64,000 bases of DNA from an uncultured Latescibacterota bacterium (GTDB taxonomy: Bacteria > Latescibacterota > UBA2968 > UBA8231): contig OX638377.1 in the NCBI GenBank assembly GCA_951813615.1, forward strand, positions 2,108,001 through 2,172,000, read 5' to 3'. A program made the position numbers and the translations under genes. Every line of letters starts with the position of its first letter. The first letter of the stretch is position 1. The notes below the pieces were generated by a model. The model was given only the letters and a program-made list of their open reading frames with translations, was not told the origin of the DNA and made no database searches. This document shows positions 16,766 to 24,075 of the stretch, piece after piece.

Positions 16766-19321
16766 ATGAACAGTATGCGAGCCATTCTCTATACCTTGTT
16801 GTTCGCCGCTATGGCATGGGCCCAGGAGGGCTATCGCCTTGAGCCGAACCAGTTGATCATCAGCGAGAGCGACTGGCCGGGGTGGAATTTTCCTGCGGGC
16901 AGTGTGGATTTTAGCGACGAAGGGGTCCGGCCCCATTTTGTGCGGCGGCAGATCAATGCCTCACTGAATGCAGCAGCCTTCAGCCGCGAGGACGTGACCG
17001 GAGGCATCCGACGGGCGGGGACCAATTTCGCCGGGGCGGCGCAACTCATGGATGGGCTGGAAGAAACCTATTGGGAGCCGGAACTGGCCGCGCCGCTGCG
17101 CGACTGGTGGGTCGAGGTGGATTTGGGTCGGGTGGTGTGGGCCGAGAAAGTGGTGGTGAAATTTGTCGCCGAAGGGGTGGGCGATCCATTTTTGCAGTTC
17201 AAGGTGCTCACCTCCAATGGCGATGAAGCCTTCCAGGGCAGTCAGAGCCTAGACTATCGAGTGGCTGGTCGCAGTGAGGGGTTGAACAAGACGCAGCGGG
17301 TTTTCGAGTATGCGCTGCGTCCTGCCAAGTCGGCGGATCCGGATTTGAGCGGGGATTTGGTCCAGTATGTGCAGATAGTGGCCACGGCTAGTGATGGTCG
17401 TCGCGGGGCGGAGGTGAGTGCGTCAGGTTGGGAGGGTTTGGCTACGGAGGATCGGGGGGATGTGTTGTATTTTCGTCGGGAGTCGTCGGGGGTAGAGCGG
17501 GAGGTATCTCAGGCGGAGTATGCGGCGATTCGGGAGGCTCGTTTTAAGGGGTTGATTCGCTATTATCGTTCGGAGCGTCCACGGTTGGCGGAAGTGGAGG
17601 TGTGGACGGTGGGGGAGAATATAGGTTTGGGTTGGAAGGAGCGCGGAGGGTCGATTGAGGCTTTCGGGGGCGTGGGCGGGCAATCCAATATAGTCGATGG
17701 CAATTACACCACTGCTTGGAACGCAGAGGTGTCGTTTTCCGGAGCTGCCGGAGCGCAAGTCAAGAACCGGGACCGAAACCTACTGTTCGACTTGGGCACC
17801 TGGTACTGGGTTGACCGCACCTTTATTGTCTACGGCAATAACATCTTTCCCAATTATATACTCAGTCTTTCGGACGGTAGTCTGGCACCTGATGGAAGCC
17901 GGGTCTTTACCTCCGTGGTTGCGCGCGGCAGAGACGATATCACGCTTGGCCGCGAGGCTCTTGCACCCGCCGGGTCGCTGCTTTCGAACACGACCATGCA
18001 GGCCAATGCCTTCCCCCCTATAAAAGGGCGCTATTTCAAGTTCGACTATCGCCTGATCAACGTCGGGCGGGTAGCGTGGGGAGCCGATATAAGGCAACTG
18101 CTGCTCTACGGCTTTGGTTTTCTTCCGCAGGTCACTCTGCAAACGCCGGCGATCGAGTTGGGAGACACCCCCCGCATCCTTGCCAATATCTCTTGGGAAG
18201 CCCAAACGCCGCCCGGTACCCAACTGCAGATTCGTACTCGGACCGGAAACGGACTCACCGAGGACAAGCATTTCTTCAACAAACAGGGGGTTGAAATCTC
18301 CGAGGCCGACTATCGCAAGACGCTGTCGTTTCTGCGGGGGGATTCAACGGTGGCGTTTGTGCCCGACGAGGCGGATTGGAGTCCTTGGAGCCAGTTTTAC
18401 GAGCAACCCGGTGCGGCCATCACCTCGCCTAGTCCTCGGCGCTATATCATGATTGAGGCTGCTCTGATCTCGGACGACCCCCACCAATCCGCGGTGTTGC
18501 ACAACCTGAATATTGGTCTGAAAGATCCATTGGCCCACCAAATTCTAGGTGAAGTAACGCCCCGCAGAGCCCAACAGAGCGGTCAACCCGAGGAGTTTAC
18601 TCTATTCCTGACGATCCCGCCCAACGAGGAAGGGTCGGCGGGTTTGGGGTTCGATCAGGTGCTCTTTGAAATCCCCCCTAGCGCCGAAGTGGAGTTAGTG
18701 GATGTGATGGTGGGTCAGGAGGGCGAACTGGAGGCGGGGGGAGGTCAGGTGTACTCGGCGAGTGAACTGGGGGTCAAAGCCCGCACTGACTCGCTGTGGA
18801 TTCACATGCCTGTGGTCTTGCAAGAGGCCGGCACCGAGGTAGCCCTGCGTTTTTCGAGCGCGTTTTACTTGGCGAGCAATGCCTTTTTTGTCTCGGTGGG
18901 ACTGGGGGAGGAAGAGGCGGTGGTGTGGCAGCGAGTGGATCCGACCGACGCGGGCGAGGGCCTGACCGTGCTGACGCCAGTGGCCGGTGGACTGGTAGGC
19001 GATATGGAGGTTGTGGCGAATCCGTTCACGCCGAATGGAGACGGCATCAACGATGCGGTGAAATTCGTCTTTCCCGTATTTAAGATGCCGGGGCAGGCCT
19101 CGCTGATATTGGAGGTTTATGCGCTCGACGGGTCGCTAGTGCACCGTCGAGCGCAGCCCGTGGCGCACGCCGCCGGTGTGCAGGAGGTGAGTTGGGATGG
19201 CCGGGACCAGGGTGGAGTGCTGTTGCCGCCTGGCTTGTATATCTGCCGGGTGGGGCCAGAGGTGGACGCGGAGAGTATTGGTGAATCCACGGTGGCCACC
19301 GTCGTGGCCAGTGTGTACTGA
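16766..19321 (+). CDS. Large secreted discoidin-like protein (paralog C)
   Basis: The 851-aa protein begins at ATG 16766, giving the signal MNSMRAILYTLLFAAMAWA; the frame extends upstream into the previous gene without a signal. Domains in order are an N-terminal unit (LEPNQLIISESDWPGWNFP), a discoidin-like domain (LMDGLEETYWEP, WWVEVDLGRVVWAEKV), a second one after residue 300 (SNIVDGNYTTAW, LLFDLGTWYWVDR), the IRTRTG and SPSPRRYIMIE region, an Ig-like LGEVTPRRAQQSG part and the NPFTPNGDGIND tail ending VVASVY. It is a near-duplicate of the gene at 24072. Residues about 205-300 are encoded in unusually G/T-rich codons. Confidence 0.75.
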   Translation: MNSMRAILYTLLFAAMAWAQEGYRLEPNQLIISESDWPGWNFPAGSVDFSDEGVRPHFVRRQINASLNAAAFSREDVTGGIRRAGTNFAGAAQLMDGLEETYWEPELAAPLRDWWVEVDLGRVVWAEKVVVKFVAEGVGDPFLQFKVLTSNGDEAFQGSQSLDYRVAGRSEGLNKTQRVFEYALRPAKSADPDLSGDLVQYVQIVATASDGRRGAEVSASGWEGLATEDRGDVLYFRRESSGVEREVSQAEYAAIREARFKGLIRYYRSERPRLAEVEVWTVGENIGLGWKERGGSIEAFGGVGGQSNIVDGNYTTAWNAEVSFSGAAGAQVKNRDRNLLFDLGTWYWVDRTFIVYGNNIFPNYILSLSDGSLAPDGSRVFTSVVARGRDDITLGREALAPAGSLLSNTTMQANAFPPIKGRYFKFDYRLINVGRVAWGADIRQLLLYGFGFLPQVTLQTPAIELGDTPRILANISWEAQTPPGTQLQIRTRTGNGLTEDKHFFNKQGVEISEADYRKTLSFLRGDSTVAFVPDEADWSPWSQFYEQPGAAITSPSPRRYIMIEAALISDDPHQSAVLHNLNIGLKDPLAHQILGEVTPRRAQQSGQPEEFTLFLTIPPNEEGSAGLGFDQVLFEIPPSAEVELVDVMVGQEGELEAGGGQVYSASELGVKARTDSLWIHMPVVLQEAGTEVALRFSSAFYLASNAFFVSVGLGEEEAVVWQRVDPTDAGEGLTVLTPVAGGLVGDMEVVANPFTPNGDGINDAVKFVFPVFKMPGQASLILEVYALDGSLVHRRAQPVAHAAGVQEVSWDGRDQGGVLLPPGLYICRVGPEVDAESIGESTVATVVASVY

Positions 19322-19343
19322 GAAGTCTAGACGCAAATTCCTC
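16766..19343 (+). repeat. Duplicated gene block, copy 1
   Basis: The coding region and 22 bases beyond the stop are strongly similar in DNA to 24072-26660. Similarity starts around the ATG and ends at the shared tail AGACGCAAATTCCTC, which finishes at 19343 here. The flanks beyond are unrelated, so the duplication is gene-precise. Confidence 0.85.
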
Positions 19344-19492
19344 CCGGCGTTGCCACAGCGCAGGCCGTCAATCCCACAGAGGCTGGCGGCTTGTGGCACA
19401 TCGTTCCTCTGATTCCATTCCTCTACCGCCTGCTCAACCCAGGGCAGGAACTAGCCGGTCCCTATAGCCGCTTGGGACAGGGGGTGGTGTGA
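19343..19492 (+). pseudogene. Remnant or small ORF coupled to the DUF6785-like gene
   Basis: Immediately after the duplicated block ends, one frame is open for 48 codons and stops with TGA at 19490-19492, overlapping the GTG start of the next gene as GTGA. The peptide is protein-like, with a hydrophobic segment LWHIVPLIPFLYRLL and an end GPYSRLGQGVV. It has no ATG or GTG start; an in-frame TTG at 19391 is the only candidate. The overlap is the same coupling used elsewhere in this genome. I read it as the surviving 3' end of a gene cut by insertion of paralog C, or as a TTG-started 33-aa membrane peptide. Confidence 0.4.
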
Positions 19493-21483
19493 AAAAGAAA
19501 ATCCCCACAGAGTACCTGCAATACCTGACGAAAGAGACCAACTTGGAAGCTGATCAGCAAAGTGCCACCGGCATTCCCCTGAGGGGCATATTGATCGGTG
19601 CAGTGCTCGCCTTTCTGATCAATTTCCTCGATGTGTATTGCACCCTGATGATACGCGGGTCGTACCTGACCCTGAATTTTAGCACGCCGGCAGCCTTGTT
19701 TTTCTTCTTCATTCTGGTGCTGGCCAGCGGCCTAGTGGCTCTCATCCGCAGGCCCCTAGCGCTTACCCAGACCGAACTAATCACTATCTATATCATGATG
19801 ATAGTGAGTTGCTGCGTCCCCAGCATGGGGTTGACGCCGGTCCTGCTGCCCCAACTGGTGGGTCCGATTTACTACGCCACCCCTGAGAACGACTGGGCCG
19901 AGATCTACAACCAGTTCATCCCCACTTGGCTCATTCCGCAGGGGGAAAACGTCGCGCGCTATTTCTACGAAGGATTGCCCCAGGGTGCCCCCATTCCCTG
20001 GGGGCCTTGGATTGTGCCCCTGACCTACTGGTATGGTTTCTTCCTCTCCCTCTGTCTGGTCATGACGTTCACGATGATCATCCTGCGCAAGCAGTGGGTG
20101 GACCGCGAAAAACTGGTCTATCCCTTGGTCCAGGTGCCGATGGAGATGATCCAGCAGGAGAGAAAGGGAATTATCGGTAAGTCCTTCTTTACCAATAAAG
20201 CAATGTGGGTCGCCTTTGCCTTTTCGTTCATTCTGATCAGCATCAACGGGTTGAATTCCTATTACCCCTACTTCCCGCTAATTGAGCGGGACTTCAGGCT
20301 GCCCATTTTCCGCGACACGGTCATTCTCTGGTTTTCCTTCAGTCCGTCTTGGCTCGGCTTCTTCTATTTTGTCGGTCTCGACATTTCCGCTTCGATCTGG
20401 ATTTTCCACACTCTCACCCTAATCCAGAAGGGGATCTTCAACGTCGTCGGCATCCAGAGTACGGAGCGGATAGACCACTACGCCCGCGATACGTACACCT
20501 CCCATCAGGGCATGGGGGCCATGATCATCTTCGTGCTGATCATGTTATGGGGGTCGCGCGAACACTTAGGCGATGTATTGCGCAAGGCGCTTGGACGCGC
20601 ACCCGAAATAGACGACTCCGGCGAGGTGGTGTCCTATCGGCAGGCGGTGCTGGGTTTGTTCGCTTCGCTGTTCCTCTTTGGCTTTGGCCTGTGGGTGAGC
20701 GGTCTCCCGCTCTTGGGAACCCTGATGTTCATCTTTAGTGCCATGGTGATTTTTCTCAGTCTGACCCGCGTTGTGACCGAAGGTGGCGTCCCGGCCATGA
20801 GGCCGCCGGTGATGAGTTCGACCTTTGTCATTTCGGGGGGCGGCACCCAAGTCTTGGGCGCTTCCGGGCTGGTGGTGCTGGGTTTTTCCTATGGCTGGCA
20901 CTCCGAAATCCGCTCTTTTGTGATGGCGTCGGTGGCCAATGGGCTCAAAATGAGCGAAGTCATCAGAGGCTCCAAACGCCCTCTGTTCTGGGCTGTGGTC
21001 ATCGCCATTGTGGTCAGCCTGATAGGCTCTACGTATATGGTTCTGTACCTGGCCTATAAATACGGCGGCATCAACCTCAATCCGCTCTTTTTTGGCTGGA
21101 AGGGGGGTATTGGTCCCACGGATATGGCCCCGCGCATTGCCTCAGAGCCCACGGGCCCCCGTCTCGACGCTTGGCTGTTCATGGGCATTGGTGGGGCGGT
21201 GATGGCGGGATTGATGTGGGTCCGGCACCAAGTCTTATGGTGGCCCCTCAGTCCGCTGGGTTATTTGATCAGCGCCAATTGGAAGACCAGTCATATTTAC
21301 GCCAGCGTATTCCTCGCTTGGTTCCTCAAATTGGTCATCCTGCGGTATGGCGGCCCCAAACTGTACCGCAGCTTGCGCCCGTTTTTCCTCGGTCTTATTC
21401 TGGGGGAAATTGTGGCGGCCGGAGTCTGGCTGGTCATCGATTATTTCACCGGCCACATGGACAGTTTCCTCACCCAAGTATAG
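19489..21483 (+). CDS. DUF6785/DUF6784-like polytopic membrane protein
   Basis: The 664-aa integral membrane protein has roughly a dozen hydrophobic segments. Conserved-looking stretches shared with the paralog at 50319 include IRGSYLTLNFSTPAA (VRGSYLTIDFTTAAA in the other), SMGLTPVLLPQL, PENDWAE, LIPQGE, a cytosolic WVDREKLVYPLVQVP, and GTQVLGASG with SFVMASVANGLKMSE. The family is common in uncultured bacteria and planctomycete-like genomes. Its function is unknown to me, and transport is only an inference from the fold. The GTG start at 19489 overlaps the stop of a short upstream frame, and the next gene begins directly after the stop. Confidence 0.7.
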   Translation: MKKKIPTEYLQYLTKETNLEADQQSATGIPLRGILIGAVLAFLINFLDVYCTLMIRGSYLTLNFSTPAALFFFFILVLASGLVALIRRPLALTQTELITIYIMMIVSCCVPSMGLTPVLLPQLVGPIYYATPENDWAEIYNQFIPTWLIPQGENVARYFYEGLPQGAPIPWGPWIVPLTYWYGFFLSLCLVMTFTMIILRKQWVDREKLVYPLVQVPMEMIQQERKGIIGKSFFTNKAMWVAFAFSFILISINGLNSYYPYFPLIERDFRLPIFRDTVILWFSFSPSWLGFFYFVGLDISASIWIFHTLTLIQKGIFNVVGIQSTERIDHYARDTYTSHQGMGAMIIFVLIMLWGSREHLGDVLRKALGRAPEIDDSGEVVSYRQAVLGLFASLFLFGFGLWVSGLPLLGTLMFIFSAMVIFLSLTRVVTEGGVPAMRPPVMSSTFVISGGGTQVLGASGLVVLGFSYGWHSEIRSFVMASVANGLKMSEVIRGSKRPLFWAVVIAIVVSLIGSTYMVLYLAYKYGGINLNPLFFGWKGGIGPTDMAPRIASEPTGPRLDAWLFMGIGGAVMAGLMWVRHQVLWWPLSPLGYLISANWKTSHIYASVFLAWFLKLVILRYGGPKLYRSLRPFFLGLILGEIVAAGVWLVIDYFTGHMDSFLTQV

Positions 21484-24075
21484 TTGCCCAACGTGGCCGA
21501 GCTAAAGCCTGCTTCCCCCAATGGGGCGTCAGGGCCTTCTCCATTCGAGATGGCAACGGCGCTCAGTTGCCTGTTCCTGTCAGGGGCCGCGAGCCTGTTC
21601 TACGAAGTCTGCTGGATCAGAAAGGCCGGACTGTTCTTTGGCAGTACGACCTTCGCCCTGGCGACGGTGCTCGCCGTGTTTTTCCTCGGACTGGCCGTGG
21701 GCAGTGTCCTAGCCGGTCGCCTGTCGACGTCGCTGCACCGTCCGTTGCGAATCTACGGGATCGTCGAACTGGCTATCGCGGTGTTGGGCCTAGCGAGCAA
21801 CACGCTACTGGACATGGCCGACGATGGCTATGGAATGCTCTATCGCTGGGCCGATGGTTCGGCCCCGTGGATCGCGCTGGCGCGCTTGGTCTTGGTGGCG
21901 GCCGTGATCCTCGTGCCCACGGTTCTGATGGGGACGACGGTCCCCTTGCTCGCTCGGGCGATCATCCGCCGACACCGCAGCCTCGGCTTTGCCGCGGGCG
22001 GTCTCTACGGCATCAACGCGCTGGGGGCCGCCACTGGGGCGGCTTTGGCTGGCTTTGTGACCCTACCGGTTCTGGGGCTTGCTACGACCATCTACCTAGG
22101 GGCGGGTCTCAATGTCTTGTGTGGTTTCGCCATGCTGCTGGTCTGTTGGCAAACAAACTCCGCGCCGCTGCCCGAGCGGCTCGACCAAGAAGACCAATCT
22201 ATAGACGCGGGTAGGACGCTGAGAGTACCCGTCCTGCTGTCTTTGTTCTTTCTGACTGGGTTCGTCGGCGTGGCCGTCGAGATTCTGTGGGCGCGCTACC
22301 TGCCGCTGATGATCACCAGTTCGGTGTATGCGTACACGCTGCCGCTCGTCGTGATCCTGCTCGGCATCGGCATCGGTAGCCTCGTCATCGCGCCGCTGTG
22401 CGACCGCAGCCGGCATCCAGTCGTCGTCTTCGGCTGCCTTCAGGCTTTCACGGGACTGAGCGTCCTAGTCACCATGAAGCTGCCCCGGGACATCTGGACG
22501 GCGCTCGCGCAGGCCGCCCCAGAGTTGATAAGCGCCAACCACTTCATGGGCTTGCACGGTGCCATATTGCTGCCGGGCGCGCTGGCCTCGGGGGCTTCGT
22601 TCCCCCTCGTGGTCCGACTGGTGTCGAAGAACGTCGCCGATGCGAGTTGGACGATTGGTCGGCTGACGGCCATCAATACCGCAGGTTCCATTGCGAGCGC
22701 GGTGATCATGGCTTGGGGGCTTTCCTGGTTGGGACTCGACCTCGCGCTGCGGACGGTCACCGGCATGGCTATTGTCGGGGGCTGCGTGGCCTTTGCCGCA
22801 GGGGCGGGACGTCAGATAGGTCGGCGCGTCGCGGTCTTGCTGATCGCCTTCAGTGTAATTGGGTGGGGGCTCGTTGCGACCCTGCTCGAAACGAGGCTGC
22901 CCCACGACCATCTGTCTTCCGAGGGAACCCTACTTGAAGTCGTGGAAGGCCAAGGTGCCAGCCTTGCCGTGGTGCAACTCGAAGACAAGGTGCTGCTCGG
23001 GATTGACCGCTTGTGGCAGGGGTCAAACAAGAAGAACCAACAGACCTTTGCCGGCCATCTGCCCATGCTGTTGCGCGGCGATGGCAATGAGACGGATGTA
23101 CTCGTAGTGGGTATGGGTACCGGCCAAGCTGCGGGGCGGTTTCTATTGTGGGATGTCCATAGGCTCGATTGCCTAGATGTGGAAGTGGCTGTTTTTGATC
23201 TCGCCCGCCGCTACTTTGGCGCGACTTGGCTGGACGATCCTCGGGTGCGCGCCTTGGCAGAAGACGGCCGGGATTACATCCGCCACAGCCAAGCCCGCTA
23301 CGATGTGATCGGCATTGAAGTGGGCCAACTCTTTCGCCCGGGGATCATTTCCTTTTACACCAAAGATTTTTACCAACGCCTCAGACAGCGGCTAGAGCCC
23401 GGCGGTCTAGTGACGCAATTCGTGCCGGTGCGGATGCTTTCCACGCCGCAGATACTCGACATTGTCGCCACCTTCATCAGCGTCTTTCCGCAGAGTCAAC
23501 TCTGGTTCAATGGGCCAGAGTTCGTCTTGATCGGCCGCCGGGCGGATGCCTTTGCGCTCGACATCTCATCTCTTGAAGAGAGGCTGGGAAGGCCCGAAAT
23601 TCGCCGCGATCTGCACTACCAGCACCCGCTGGACGCGAATACGGGGTGGCTCAACGAGTCCGACAGCGTCTTGGGGAGCTTCCTAGCGTCGGCTGAGGAT
23701 CTGCGCACCCTAAGTCGCGGTGGGCGGATTCTCGCGGATGACGTGCCTAGGTTTGACTATGAACTCGATCCGCATCAAGATATCGAGGTGCGCACTGTGG
23801 GTGCTTTACTTGAGATTGAAAAACCCTTGCACAAGGCGACCTCTGCAGCGCTCGATGGGCGGCGCATGGCCCGCATTGAACAAATGCGCAAACAAAATCT
23901 GTACGCCTTGGCCAACCTGATCGTCGCCCGCGGCAGCAAAGCCTTGCAGGCGGGGCAACTAGAATTGGCCGAGCGGACTGCGCGAGAGGTGCTGGCCGAG
24001 GTGCCAGCGCATACTAAGGCGCTTTGGCTCCTCGAAAGGATCGAGGGCCGATCGGACAAGGATAGAGTGCGATGA
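21484..24075 (+). CDS. Fused membrane / spermidine-synthase-like protein
   Basis: The 863-aa protein has an N-terminal polytopic half (about ten helices, residues 20-450, beginning ALSCLFLSGAASLFYEVCWIR) and a C-terminal SAM-methyltransferase-fold half of the SpeE type. The nucleotide-binding loop is VLVVGMGTGQAAG, the acidic motif AEDGRDYI and the later YDVIGIEV. Where family members usually read SEPSNPW, this one has EVGQLFRPG, so aminopropyl transfer is doubtful. The track-based start is TTG 21484, directly after the previous stop; ATG 21550 is an alternative. The stop overlaps the next gene as ATGA, coupling it to paralog C'. Confidence 0.8.
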   Translation: MPNVAELKPASPNGASGPSPFEMATALSCLFLSGAASLFYEVCWIRKAGLFFGSTTFALATVLAVFFLGLAVGSVLAGRLSTSLHRPLRIYGIVELAIAVLGLASNTLLDMADDGYGMLYRWADGSAPWIALARLVLVAAVILVPTVLMGTTVPLLARAIIRRHRSLGFAAGGLYGINALGAATGAALAGFVTLPVLGLATTIYLGAGLNVLCGFAMLLVCWQTNSAPLPERLDQEDQSIDAGRTLRVPVLLSLFFLTGFVGVAVEILWARYLPLMITSSVYAYTLPLVVILLGIGIGSLVIAPLCDRSRHPVVVFGCLQAFTGLSVLVTMKLPRDIWTALAQAAPELISANHFMGLHGAILLPGALASGASFPLVVRLVSKNVADASWTIGRLTAINTAGSIASAVIMAWGLSWLGLDLALRTVTGMAIVGGCVAFAAGAGRQIGRRVAVLLIAFSVIGWGLVATLLETRLPHDHLSSEGTLLEVVEGQGASLAVVQLEDKVLLGIDRLWQGSNKKNQQTFAGHLPMLLRGDGNETDVLVVGMGTGQAAGRFLLWDVHRLDCLDVEVAVFDLARRYFGATWLDDPRVRALAEDGRDYIRHSQARYDVIGIEVGQLFRPGIISFYTKDFYQRLRQRLEPGGLVTQFVPVRMLSTPQILDIVATFISVFPQSQLWFNGPEFVLIGRRADAFALDISSLEERLGRPEIRRDLHYQHPLDANTGWLNESDSVLGSFLASAEDLRTLSRGGRILADDVPRFDYELDPHQDIEVRTVGALLEIEKPLHKATSAALDGRRMARIEQMRKQNLYALANLIVARGSKALQAGQLELAERTAREVLAEVPAHTKALWLLERIEGRSDKDRVR

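Noticed and set aside
19489..21483. Naming the protein an oligopeptide transporter (OPT family)
   Set aside because: Some helix patterns are reminiscent, but I see no diagnostic OPT motif, so I kept the neutral DUF6785-like label.
21484..24075. Calling it a genuine spermidine synthase
   Set aside because: The usual SEPSNP-type motif is replaced and a large membrane domain is fused; the enzymatic role is unsafe to assign.
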